Positions 18,075 to 26,199 are shown, counted from the stretch's first letter. The stretch: DNA of 64,000 bases from an uncultured Collinsella sp. (GCA_900541035.1 UQIN01000008.1:30207-94206), one strand, 5' to 3'. Made by a program: numbers and translations. Notes: a model not told the origin generated them from the sequence alone.

Positions 18075-18103
18075 TTGACACGTTCACAAGTGCCCTCTAT
18101 CAT
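18075..18103 (+). promoter_or_regulatory. Sigma-A-type promoter for the cbiK-transporter operon
   Basis: TTGACA (18075-18080) and TATCAT (18098-18103) are separated by 17 bases, an almost ideal vegetative promoter. It fires toward the riboswitch and cbiK. On the other strand a TATGAT (18099-18104) overlaps the same -10 and could serve the divergent cbiF operon, though with a poor -35. Confidence 0.75.
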
Positions 18104-18144
18104 AGTAAAAGTTTCGGCAACGAGCATATGACAATCGGATAAAA

Positions 18145-18290
18145 GGAAATGACCGGCGCGGCGCCCGCACAGCCCGCGCTGGCTTGCGGAGGGAACCAGG
18201 TGGGAATCCTGGGCAAGGGACATTACTGTGTAGGACGCGCAGGCGAACCGTCTCGCGCCCCAAGCCAGACTGCTTCGCCTTTTCCTCACG
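18145..18290 (+). promoter_or_regulatory. Cobalamin riboswitch
   Basis: The conserved core GGGAACCAGGTGGGAATCCT (18191-18210) followed by ACTGTGT (18225-18231) fits the cobalamin riboswitch. A B12-box-like AAGCCAGACTGC lies at 18261-18272. GGCTTG (18181-18186) can pair with CAAGCC (18260-18265) to close the core. A small perfect hairpin (CACGGC/GCCGTG, about 18287-18301) follows and may be part of the expression platform that hides the cbiK ribosome site. Outer limits are approximate. It controls only the plus-strand operon. Confidence 0.8.
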
Positions 18291-18401
18291 GCATCGCCGT
18301 GGCGTTAGCTCCTTGTGAACCCCGAGGGGCGCGCTTTTCTTTCGCTTGTGCCGACAAGCAACTGTCGCCGGGGGACCGGCAAACCGAGGAAAGGAAAAAC
18401 C

Positions 18402-19328
18402 ATGTCCGACCAGATGTCACGCCGCGGCTTCATGGGCGCCGCAGCAACCGGAGCCTTCGCGCTCGCCGGAGTCGCGCTCGCGGGCTGCTCCAGCACCTCC
18501 GCGAGTTCCGAGAAATCGAGCGAAAAGGAGAAGGCCGTGAAGCCGGTCATCCTCGTCACGAGCTTCGGCACGAGCTACAACGACTCGCGCCACATCACCA
18601 TCGGCGCCATCGAAGACGCTATCCGCGAGAAGTACTGGCAGGACTACGACATCCGCCGCGCCTTCACCGCGCAGATCATCATCGACAAGCTGAAGAAGCG
18701 CGACGGCATCACGATCGACAACATGACCGAGGCGCTCGACCGCTGCGTGGAAGACGGCGTGAAGGAAATTGTCGTGCAGCCGACGCATCTCATGGCTGGC
18801 CTGGAATACGCCGACGTGAAAGACGAGCTCGACAAGTACGCCGACAAGTTCGACAAGATCTCGCTCGGCGACCCGCTGCTCACCTCCGACGACGACTACA
18901 AGAAGGTGGCCGCAGCCATTAAGGAGAACATGGCGTCCTTCGACGACGGCAAGACGGCGCTGTGCCTCATGGGCCACGGCACCGAAGCCGATTCCAACGC
19001 CGACTATGCCAAGATGCAGGAAGTGTTTAAGAACGAGGGCTTGACGCAGTTCTTCGTCGGCACCGTCGAGGCTGAGCCGACCTGTGAGGATGTTATCGCC
19101 GCCGCGAGCGCCGCAGGGTACAAGAAGGCCGTGCTCGCGCCGTTCATGGTGGTCGCGGGCGACCACGCGAACAACGACATGGCAGACGAGACCGACCCCG
19201 ACAGCTGGGCTGCAAAGTTCGTGGCCGCTGGCTTCGAAGTGACGTGCCTGCTCCAGGGTCTGGGACAGAACGCCGCGGTCGACGACATCTACGTCTCGCA
19301 CGTGGACGACGCCATCGCCAAGCTGTAA
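18402..19328 (+). CDS. cbiK: CbiK-type chelatase with Tat/lipoprotein signal (extracytoplasmic)
   Basis: Sirohydrochlorin cobaltochelatase family (class II, CbiK), but exported. The 308-residue protein begins with SRRGFM (6-11), a hydrophobic stretch and the lipobox ALAGC with Cys29, so it should be folded, exported by Tat and lipid-anchored outside. The chelatase domain starts near residue 47. Candidate metal ligands match CbiK: His192 in LMGHGT, Glu223 in TVEAEPT and His255 in AGDHAN. Periplasmic CbiK forms are known in Desulfovibrio. A GAGGAAAGG ribosome site precedes the ATG; upstream in-frame codons lie in the leader. Whether it inserts cobalt, iron or only binds a tetrapyrrole is open. 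Confidence 0.9.
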   Translation: MSDQMSRRGFMGAAATGAFALAGVALAGCSSTSASSEKSSEKEKAVKPVILVTSFGTSYNDSRHITIGAIEDAIREKYWQDYDIRRAFTAQIIIDKLKKRDGITIDNMTEALDRCVEDGVKEIVVQPTHLMAGLEYADVKDELDKYADKFDKISLGDPLLTSDDDYKKVAAAIKENMASFDDGKTALCLMGHGTEADSNADYAKMQEVFKNEGLTQFFVGTVEAEPTCEDVIAAASAAGYKKAVLAPFMVVAGDHANNDMADETDPDSWAAKFVAAGFEVTCLLQGLGQNAAVDDIYVSHVDDAIAKL

Positions 19329-19337
19329 ACTCGCCGC

Positions 19338-19409
19338 GCACGGGGGCGCCGGTCGCGTCCCCGTGCAACGGGCATGCGCCTTCCCCGACCGACGGCGCAT
19401 GCCCGTTGC
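19338..19409 (+). other. Two consecutive perfect hairpins between cbiK and the next gene
   Basis: The first pairs GCACGGGG (from 19338) with CCCCGTGC (to about 19366). The second has 16-base arms, GCAACGGGCATGCGCC (19365-19380) and its exact complement (19394-19409). No T-run follows, so simple termination is unlikely. Such GC-rich intercistronic stems often protect upstream mRNA and lower downstream expression; that role is inferred. Confidence 0.7.
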
Positions 19410-19473
19410 ATTCGCATCCCGCCCGCCCACCGCACGGCGCGGGCGGTCGAAGCGATTGAAAGGAACCCCCTCC

Positions 19474-20007
19474 ATGTTGAAGAAAACCCTCGCCTTCGCC
19501 CTGTCGGCGGCGCTTTTCGCGTTCTCGCTCGCCGGCTGCGGCGGAAATTCAATCGACAGCGCAAAGGCAAGCGATGCCGATTCCCAGGAAAAGACCGAAC
19601 AGGCGGCCGATGCGCCCGAGGGCGCAAGCGCTGCCCCCATCACCGCCGACAAGGTGGCCGACGGCACCTATCCGATCACCGTAGATTCCAGCTCGAACAT
19701 GTTCAGGATTGTGGACGCCCAGCTCATCGTGGAAAACGGCTCCATGCACTGCGTGATGACACTTTCCGGCACGGGCTACGGCAAGCTCTTCATGGGCACG
19801 AGTGACGAGGCTGCCGCCGCGAGCGAGGCCGACTTCATCCCCTATGTGGAAAACGCGGAAGGCAAGTACACCTACGACGTGCCCGTTGAAGCGCTCGACG
19901 AGGACACCGCCTGCGCCGCGTGGAGTATTAGAAAAGAGCAGTGGTACGACCGCACGCTCGTGTTCGAATCCGCCGGCGTCGATCTGCGCGCCGACGCACT
20001 GAAGTAA
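19474..20007 (+). CDS. Small lipoprotein with a beta-rich domain, cobalamin-riboswitch operon
   Basis: A 177-residue protein with a clear lipoprotein signal: MLKKTLAFALSAALF then the lipobox SLAGC (Cys22). After an acidic linker (about 23-60) comes one domain (about 65-175) with alternating short hydrophobic strands, beginning DGTYPITVD and containing MTLSGTGYGKLFMG and YTYDVPVEAL. The same pattern recurs in the N-terminal domain of the next protein, suggesting a related beta-sandwich. The start at 19474 has AAAGGAA upstream; an earlier in-frame ATG lies in the hairpin region. It may be an accessory ligand-binding protein of the transporter. I do not recognise a named family with certainty. 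Confidence 0.75.
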   Translation: MLKKTLAFALSAALFAFSLAGCGGNSIDSAKASDADSQEKTEQAADAPEGASAAPITADKVADGTYPITVDSSSNMFRIVDAQLIVENGSMHCVMTLSGTGYGKLFMGTSDEAAAASEADFIPYVENAEGKYTYDVPVEALDEDTACAAWSIRKEQWYDRTLVFESAGVDLRADALK

Positions 20008-20011
20008 CGCC

Positions 20012-21583
20012 ATGCGGTCGATTCTTCCCAAGGGGGAAAACAGAAAGCGCCACAGAATCGCGGCGCGCGCGATCGCCTGCGTTCTCGTCGCCCTGCTCGC
20101 GCTTCCCTTCGCGGGGTGCAGTGCGAGCCCGAACGCGACCGGTGCCACGACGGGCTCTCAGGAATACACTGTGAGCGTCTCGCTTTCCGGCGGGTCAGGG
20201 CGCGCAAGCATCGCCTCACCAACCACAATTGTGAAGGATGGCGACACCTACACCGCGACCATCACCTGGTCGAGTTCGAACTACGACAAGATGACCGTCG
20301 ACGGCGTGGACTACGCGCCCATAAACGACGGCGGCAACTCCACGTTCGAGATACCCGTCACGCTCGACGAGGACATCGCCGTGTCGGCCGAGACCGTCGC
20401 CATGTCGACGCCGCACACCATCGACTACACGATCCACTTCGACTCATCCACCATGAAGGAGAAATCGGGCGACGAAGCAAGCGGCGGCTCCCCTGCGGGA
20501 ACGGCTTCAAGCGCCGCGGCCGACTTCCACAACGCCGATTTGGGCTGCGGCTGGAAGCCGACGGGGACGCTTCAGCTTGAATACGCCGAACACTTCACTG
20601 TCGACGAGTTCGAAGGCGGCCTGCGGCTTATCTGCATTTCGAACGGGGAGCGCTTCCTCGTGGTGCCGCAAGATGCGAAGGTACCTGATGGGTTGAGCTC
20701 CGACATCGCGGTCATAAGGCGCCCCGCCGACAAGGTGTACCTCGTGTCGTCGGCGACGATGTGCCTGGTCGACGCGCTCGATGCGAACGACAATATCATC
20801 ATGTCGGGCACGAAGGCCGACGATTGCTCGGTCGCGGGCTTCAAAAGCGCACTCGAAAGTGGGGCGATCGCCTACGGCGGCAAGTACAGCGAGCCCGACT
20901 ACGAGCGAATATCGGCCTCGGGCTGCACGCTCGCCATCGAGAACACCATGATCAACCACACGCCCGATGTGAAGGAAAAGCTGCAGAAGCTCGGGCTCGT
21001 CGTGCTCACCGAACAGTCGTCGAGCGAGCCCGAAGCACTCGGGCGCGTCGAGTGGATTAAGCTTTTCGGCGTCCTGTTCGACAAGGAAGACGAGGCCGCG
21101 CACCTGTTCAACGAGCAGAAGACCCGCGTCGAGCAAACGTCGGGGCTCGCGTCGTCAGGTAAAACCGTGGCGTATTTCTACATTAACTCGAACGGGGCCG
21201 CCGTCACGCGGCGGGCGGGCGACTACGTGGCGCAGATGATCGAGCTTGCAGGCGGCAGCTACGCGCTCGATGACGCGCAGACGGCGTCGACGTCAGGTTC
21301 ATCAGTAACGCTCGAAATGGAGCGCTTCTACGCGACGGCGAAGGATGCCGACATCATCATCTACAACGGCACCATCGACGAATCGGTTGCCACCTTGAAC
21401 GACTTCGTAGGCAAAAACGCGCTATTGTCGCAGTTCAAAGCCGTGAAGAACGGCAACGTCTGGGTCACAAGCGCCGACATGTACCAGCAGATGACTTCTA
21501 CCGCCGACATTATCGACGAGCTGCACGGGGCGTTCACCGGCGATGACGCGAGCGACTTCCATTATCTGAGAAAGCTCGGCTAG
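20012..21583 (+). CDS. Lipoprotein: beta-rich domain fused to a FecB/BtuF-like substrate-binding domain
   Basis: 523 residues. The N-terminus has basic residues, a membrane segment and a lipobox PFAGC (Cys36). Residues about 50-150 form a beta-rich domain (YTVSVSLSGGSGRASI ... YDKMTVDGVDYAP ... FEIPVTLDEDIAV) like that of the preceding lipoprotein. Residues about 180-520 form a class III solute-binding domain: strands such as DIAVIRRPADKVYLVS, GLVVLTEQSSSEPEALGRVEWIKLFGVLF and a C-terminal ADIIDELHGAF. This is the receptor of the ABC importer encoded downstream. The ligand is likely a corrinoid or other metal-tetrapyrrole given the riboswitch and CbiK neighbour; iron complexes are the alternative. 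Confidence 0.85.
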   Translation: MRSILPKGENRKRHRIAARAIACVLVALLALPFAGCSASPNATGATTGSQEYTVSVSLSGGSGRASIASPTTIVKDGDTYTATITWSSSNYDKMTVDGVDYAPINDGGNSTFEIPVTLDEDIAVSAETVAMSTPHTIDYTIHFDSSTMKEKSGDEASGGSPAGTASSAAADFHNADLGCGWKPTGTLQLEYAEHFTVDEFEGGLRLICISNGERFLVVPQDAKVPDGLSSDIAVIRRPADKVYLVSSATMCLVDALDANDNIIMSGTKADDCSVAGFKSALESGAIAYGGKYSEPDYERISASGCTLAIENTMINHTPDVKEKLQKLGLVVLTEQSSSEPEALGRVEWIKLFGVLFDKEDEAAHLFNEQKTRVEQTSGLASSGKTVAYFYINSNGAAVTRRAGDYVAQMIELAGGSYALDDAQTASTSGSSVTLEMERFYATAKDADIIIYNGTIDESVATLNDFVGKNALLSQFKAVKNGNVWVTSADMYQQMTSTADIIDELHGAFTGDDASDFHYLRKLG

Positions 21584-21587
21584 CGCC

Positions 21588-22628
21588 ATGAGAAGCCGGC
21601 TTTCCATGGCATACGACGAATCGGGGCGCGCCGCGCGGTGTCGCGTCGTGACGGCGCTGCTCGCTGTTGCCCTCATCGTGCTCGTCGGGGCCAACCTGTG
21701 CATCGGGAGCGTGCTCGTGCCCGCAGACCACATCCCCGGCATCCTTTCGGGCGGCGCGGCCAATTCCATGGAAAGCCAAGTCATCTGGGAGATTCGCCTG
21801 CCGCGCGTGCTTTCAGCCGTGCTTCTCGGCGGGGCACTTTCGCTCTCCGGGTTCCTGCTGCAGACGTTTTTCAACAACCCCATCGCCGACCCGTTCATCT
21901 TGGGCGTCTCCTCGGGCGCAAAGTTCGTCGTCGCGCTTACGATGATTGTACTTCTGGGCGCGAACCAGGCCATGTCCTCCCCGGCCATGGTGGCCGCAGC
22001 GTTTCTGGGCTCGCTTATCACCATCAGCTTCGTGCTCCTCATCGCACGGCGCATAAGTTCCATGGCCATGCTCATCGTGGCAGGCGTCATGGTGGGATAC
22101 ATCTGCTCAGCGGCGACGAACTTCCTCATCGCCTTCGCCGACGACCAGTCCATCGTGAACCTGCACAACTGGTCTTTGGGTAGCTTCTCGGGTTCGAGCT
22201 GGGACGACGTCGCGGTCATCGCGGTCGTGGTGATCACCGTGAGCGCATGCGTATTCGCGATATCGAAGCCCCTTTCCGCCTTCCAGCTGGGAGAAGCCTA
22301 CGCGAAAAGCGTCGGCGTGAACGTCGCACGCTTCCGCGTGGTGCTCGTCCTTCTAGCGAGCATGCTCTCCGCCTGCGTGACCGCTTTCGCTGGTCCGGTG
22401 TCGTTCGTAGGCATCGCAGTTCCGCATCTCGTGAAGTCGGCGCTGAAGTCGTCGAAGCCCATCCGCGTGATTCCTGCGTGCTTCTTGGGAGGCGCCATCT
22501 TCTGCGCGGGCTGCGATTTGATCGCGCGCACGCTGTTCTCTCCCGTCGAGCTTTCCATCAGCGCCGTCACCGCCATCTTCGGCGCGCCGGTGGTTATCGC
22601 GCTCATGTTGAAGAAACGAGTGAGGTAG
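21588..22628 (+). CDS. FecCD/BtuC-family ABC transporter permease
   Basis: 346 residues with about ten hydrophobic spans. Family motifs include RLPRVLSAVLLGGALSLSGF near residue 70, NNPIADPFILGVSSGAKF, and the C-terminal GPVSFVGIAVPHLVKSAL, all typical of the BtuC/FecC group. It should dimerise and pair with the ATPase that starts one base after its stop. The ATG at 21588 follows the receptor stop by four bases. BtuC, FhuB and FecC cannot be separated by sequence reading alone. Confidence 0.92.
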   Translation: MRSRLSMAYDESGRAARCRVVTALLAVALIVLVGANLCIGSVLVPADHIPGILSGGAANSMESQVIWEIRLPRVLSAVLLGGALSLSGFLLQTFFNNPIADPFILGVSSGAKFVVALTMIVLLGANQAMSSPAMVAAAFLGSLITISFVLLIARRISSMAMLIVAGVMVGYICSAATNFLIAFADDQSIVNLHNWSLGSFSGSSWDDVAVIAVVVITVSACVFAISKPLSAFQLGEAYAKSVGVNVARFRVVLVLLASMLSACVTAFAGPVSFVGIAVPHLVKSALKSSKPIRVIPACFLGGAIFCAGCDLIARTLFSPVELSISAVTAIFGAPVVIALMLKKRVR

Positions 22629-23945
22629 ATGGGGGAATTCATGCCGCGGCCCAAAACGCTCGGAGGGGGCATTCCATGCTTAGACAGTCCTGAGCTCGCG
22701 CGAAAGCGCCAGAAGGCACTTTCGGCTCGTGCGGGACTGCGCGCGGAACGCCTCCTCCGAGCGGAGTCGAACCTCGAAACCCCGGTCGAAACGCAGGCTG
22801 ACGGAGCACCGCTTTTCCGCATAAGCGACCTGTCGGCGGGCTACGACAAGAAGGTCGTAGTCGAAGGCGTCGATCTGGAGGTTCGCGCGGGCGACGTCGT
22901 GGCGCTCATCGGGCCGAACGGCTCGGGCAAGTCGACCATCTTGAAAACCATCACACGCCATCTGGCACCGCTTGCCGGCGCGGTCGAGCTCGACGGGCGG
23001 GAGATTTCCCGATGGAAGACGGCGGAGTTCGCAAGGAACCTTGCCGTTATGCTGACAGATCGCCCCCGGACCGAGCTCCTCACCTGCCGCGATATCGTAG
23101 AGGCAGGAAGGCATCCCTACACCGGGCGAATGGGCACACTCTTGCCCGACGACCATAGTCGGGTCGACGAGGCCATGAAAACCGCACATGTGGAAGAGCT
23201 CGCCGAGCGCGACTTCATGCAGATAAGCGACGGGCAACGCCAGCGCGTCATGCTCGCACGCGCCATCGCGCAGGATCCGCGTGTGCTCGTGCTCGACGAG
23301 CCCACATCGTATCTCGATATCCGCTACCAGATCGACCTGCTGCGAATACTTCGCCACCTTGCGAAATCGCAGAATGTGGCTGTCATCATGTCCATCCACG
23401 AACTCGAGCTCGCGCAGAAAAGCGCCGACAAGGTGATTTGCGTGAAGGACGGTCGGGTCTTCCGCGCCGGCGCACCCGAGGACATATTCACGCGCGAGAC
23501 GATTGGCGAGCTCTACGGCCTTCAACATGGCACCTTCAACGAGCGCTTCGGCAGCGTGGAAATTGGGCGCCCGCACGGCGATGCGCACACGTTCGTCATC
23601 GCCGGCGCGGGTACGGGGTCGGCTGTGTTTCGCCAGCTCATCCGGCAGGGCAAGGCGTTCTACGCGGGCGTTCTGCACGAAGGGGACATCGACTGTGAGC
23701 TCGCGCGCGACCTGGCGGCGGAATGCGTGGCCGAGCGCGCCTTCGAGCCTATCGGGGATAAAACCATAGCCCACGCCAAAGAGCTCCTCGTCCACTGTGC
23801 GCGCCTTATCGTGTGCCCCGCCGCCTTCGGCACCATAAACGCCCGCAACGCAGAGCTCGTCGAGTTCGCACGCTCGCATGGTATCGAGGTCATGCGAGCG
23901 TGCGAAGGCGCATCGGAGGATTCCCAATTGGAGTGGGAAGGATAA
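22629..23945 (+). CDS. FecE/BtuD-type ABC ATPase with an extra C-terminal domain
   Basis: 438 residues, against about 255 for a normal BtuD/FecE. An N-terminal extension (1-60) is Arg/Ala-rich. The ATPase (about 61-310) has Walker A GPNGSGKS at 95-102, a variant signature ISDGQRQRVML near 199, and Walker B VLVLDEPTSYLD. The last ~110 residues (about 318-430) form a separate domain starting THFVIAGAGTGSAVFRQL-like sequence (in fact HTFVIAGAGTGSAVF), with LIVCPAAFGTINARN near the end; it is not part of the ATPase fold. The start codon abuts the permease stop. The added domain could bind a ligand and gate transport; that is inference. Confidence 0.9.
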   Translation: MGEFMPRPKTLGGGIPCLDSPELARKRQKALSARAGLRAERLLRAESNLETPVETQADGAPLFRISDLSAGYDKKVVVEGVDLEVRAGDVVALIGPNGSGKSTILKTITRHLAPLAGAVELDGREISRWKTAEFARNLAVMLTDRPRTELLTCRDIVEAGRHPYTGRMGTLLPDDHSRVDEAMKTAHVEELAERDFMQISDGQRQRVMLARAIAQDPRVLVLDEPTSYLDIRYQIDLLRILRHLAKSQNVAVIMSIHELELAQKSADKVICVKDGRVFRAGAPEDIFTRETIGELYGLQHGTFNERFGSVEIGRPHGDAHTFVIAGAGTGSAVFRQLIRQGKAFYAGVLHEGDIDCELARDLAAECVAERAFEPIGDKTIAHAKELLVHCARLIVCPAAFGTINARNAELVEFARSHGIEVMRACEGASEDSQLEWEG

Positions 23946-23960
23946 ACTGGACTTTTTTAA

Positions 23961-24053
23961 GGATCCTCAGGCTACAGCTCCTACGCCGGCGAGGTCTCCA
24001 AGGCGCCGGAGAACCTCGTGAACAGGAATTTCCACGCCGACGAGCCCAACTAG
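23961..24053 (+). pseudogene. IS3-family (IS150-like) transposase relic
   Basis: Thirty codons reading ...GYSSYAGEVSKAPENLV... then NRNFHADEPN and a TAG. IS150-type OrfB proteins carry a closely similar stretch (SYxGxVGKxAPNLLxRxFxAxxPN) just before the catalytic DxTEF motif. Here an in-frame TAA precedes it, the catalytic domain is missing and a stop cuts it off. It lies between the last gene of the GC-rich block and the TetR gene, mirroring the IS21 relic on the left side. Confidence 0.65.
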
Positions 24054-24055
24054 GC

Positions 24056-24667
24056 CTAATCCAAGCGAGATTCCAGACTCGAAAGGCCGTTGAGCGTGAG
24101 GTCGTTGGCAACCTCCGAGACGCGCTCGATAGGAACCGAGCCATCAGACAATGCCCACGTGCGATAGATACCGATAATACCCGACAGCAAAAACGACAGA
24201 TAATAGTCGAACATCTCGTCCTTGAGACCTTGAGGCAGCAGATCGCGCTCGGCAATCTCGTGCTCGAGCGGCGCACGAAGACGAGCCATAAAATCATCGA
24301 GCGGAATGTTCTCGATAAGTTGACGATTAAGCACCAAGTTGTTGCACAGTGCCTCGTTAACGGTTTTAAAGAAGGTCGCCGCCGCGCCAAGAGCGCGCTC
24401 GTTGGTGTCGCCGTCCATTGAAGCAAGCGTTTTCTCGACCGAGTCGACAATCATCTCCACCACATCGACGGCAATGGCATCGAGCAGGCCGTCAACCGTA
24501 CCAAAGTGAACGTAAAAGGTCTTGCGGTCGACATTGGCCTCGCGCGCAATAGCACTCACCGTAATGTCTGCCAGCGGCTTTTCCATGAGCAGGCGCTCGA
24601 AAGCCGAAAGGATGGCATTACGGCTGCGAACGATGCGACGATCAAGACGCGGTTTGCTGGTTGCCAT
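24056..24667 (-). CDS. TetR/AcrR-family transcriptional regulator
   Basis: 203 residues. The N-terminal helix-turn-helix (about 10-60) reads SRNAILSAFERLLMEKPLADITVSAIAREANVDRKTFYVHFGT, the classic TetR pattern. The C-terminal ligand-binding region resembles the TetR_C group with LLSGIIGIYRTW. The ATG at 24667 has AAGGGA upstream; an in-frame start nine codons earlier has no better site. It lies downstream of, and codirectional with, the membrane protein gene at 24784-26091, and a palindrome in the gap is a candidate operator. Confidence 0.92.
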   Translation of the reverse strand: MATSKPRLDRRIVRSRNAILSAFERLLMEKPLADITVSAIAREANVDRKTFYVHFGTVDGLLDAIAVDVVEMIVDSVEKTLASMDGDTNERALGAAATFFKTVNEALCNNLVLNRQLIENIPLDDFMARLRAPLEHEIAERDLLPQGLKDEMFDYYLSFLLSGIIGIYRTWALSDGSVPIERVSEVANDLTLNGLSSLESRLD

Positions 24668-24710
24668 GGGCGTGTCCCTTCGATATGCGAGCATTCATCA
24701 ACAGATGAGA

Positions 24711-24734
24711 GATAATCTACGTAAGAGGATTATC
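24711..24734. promoter_or_regulatory. Candidate TetR operator
   Basis: GATAATC (24711-24717) and GATTATC (24728-24734) form a perfect 7-base inverted repeat with a 10-base spacer, just upstream of the TetR gene. Size and position suit autoregulation by a TetR dimer. No experimental support. Confidence 0.4.
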
Positions 24735-24783
24735 CCCCATACAGCACAAATATGCCTCGCATCATGAAGAACGCACGACTGCC

Positions 24784-26091
24784 CTACTGCGACTTAGGGT
24801 GCTTCTTCTTATTGAGTGCCGACGGAGATACGCGAATACCGTCTCCTGTCTGACGCACATAGGCCTTATGAGCCGGCTTTGCGGTCCCAGAAGCCTTCTG
24901 AGCGTGCTTCTTGGGATCAACGGTAACAGCATTCGTGGGGTGCGGCTTAGTGGGCGCAGAGGGCGTCTGAGGCGTGCGGCCGAGCTTGCGCATCACGCGA
25001 TCCCAGCGCGCATGGATGCTCTCGTTGTGGGCGCTCTTAAGTCCCAGCAGGGGCGCAGCCAAAATGGTAGGCGCAATAAACGTAATGAGACGCCACAGCA
25101 GATAGCCGGCGGTCGAAGCCGAACCGAAGAAATGACCCAAGAACAATGCAAAGCCGCCCTCAGCGCCACCAGTTCCACCGGGCAAGGGAACCGCAGAGCT
25201 TAACAGCTGGACAAAGGCGCTCGCGGCCATGACCGAGAAAAAGTCGACCTCGTGGTGGCCAAAGGCAAGCATCAGGAAATACGGAACCAGATAGAAAAAC
25301 GCGAGCTGCAGCATGGTGATAAACACGGTGAGCAGCATGGAAGAAAAATGTCCGGCCGAAAGCTTGAACTTCTCGGAGAAGGAGTAGATCTCGCCATCGA
25401 CAAACGTGCGCCAACCCTCGATCTTAGTGGCCGAGACACCAATGCGCTCGAGCCAATTGATGATGCAATGGGCGACGCGCGTGACGGTCTTAGGCATGAG
25501 CGCGACGGCGAAGATGCCAAGCAAGATGCAGCAGTGTCCACCAAAGCTAAAGACGCACAGCAGCGTCATGTCGCCGTAGCGTTCGGCAAAAAACGGCATA
25601 CGGGCGAGCAGCAGGATAGCGCCCCAGGCGACCAGGCCAAACTGGTACACGATAAAACGCGTGAATTGCGTGGCGCCGGCCTCGCCCACGTTTTGGCCCG
25701 CCTTGGTCAGGCGGTAGATCTGGGCGGGAGTCGAGCCCATCATCATGGGCGTCAGGTTGCCAAAGAAGATGCCACTCGCCTCGACCGAGATCAGGTCGCG
25801 GATGCCGACGGGCGAATTGGGATCGAGCCAGACGGCGATCGCATAGGCCACAATGCCAAAGAACAGGTACATGAACATGCAAAGACACGCGACAACGAGC
25901 CATGACGCCTGGACGCTCGACATAGCGGCCCAGAACTGCCCCATCTGCCCGGTTACCACCAGATAGACGATATAACCTACCAGCACGACGCCGATAAAGA
26001 TGGCGCCGCGGCGTGCGCTCTTATTGTCATCTCCGCCCGAGGCCTCAACCTCGACCTGGGGCTTAGACGTATGCTGAGAGGACTCCGTCAT
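24784..26091 (-). CDS. Membrane protein of the LPG synthase TM / UPF0104 (flippase-like) family
   Basis: 435 residues. After a short polar N-terminus there are about eight hydrophobic spans between residues 30 and 350, with the family hallmark PLPGGTGGAEGGF near residue 300 and GIFFGNLTPMMMGSTPAQIYRL near 110. The C-terminal ~75 residues are Lys/Pro/Thr-rich and cytosolic. The family includes the transmembrane domain of lysylphosphatidylglycerol synthase and AglD; there is no aminoacyl-transfer domain here, so lipid or glycolipid translocation is more likely than lysylation. GAAGGAG precedes the ATG at 26091. Confidence 0.85.
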   Translation of the reverse strand: MTESSQHTSKPQVEVEASGGDDNKSARRGAIFIGVVLVGYIVYLVVTGQMGQFWAAMSSVQASWLVVACLCMFMYLFFGIVAYAIAVWLDPNSPVGIRDLISVEASGIFFGNLTPMMMGSTPAQIYRLTKAGQNVGEAGATQFTRFIVYQFGLVAWGAILLLARMPFFAERYGDMTLLCVFSFGGHCCILLGIFAVALMPKTVTRVAHCIINWLERIGVSATKIEGWRTFVDGEIYSFSEKFKLSAGHFSSMLLTVFITMLQLAFFYLVPYFLMLAFGHHEVDFFSVMAASAFVQLLSSAVPLPGGTGGAEGGFALFLGHFFGSASTAGYLLWRLITFIAPTILAAPLLGLKSAHNESIHARWDRVMRKLGRTPQTPSAPTKPHPTNAVTVDPKKHAQKASGTAKPAHKAYVRQTGDGIRVSPSALNKKKHPKSQ

Positions 26092-26199
26092 GAGACTCCT
26101 TCTAACAGTCAAAATATCTTGGTTATTGTACCCGTAAGGGCCATAGGCAGAACGCAAAGCTCTGGTTCAAACGGGAATTGCAGACGGTTGTTTGAAAAT

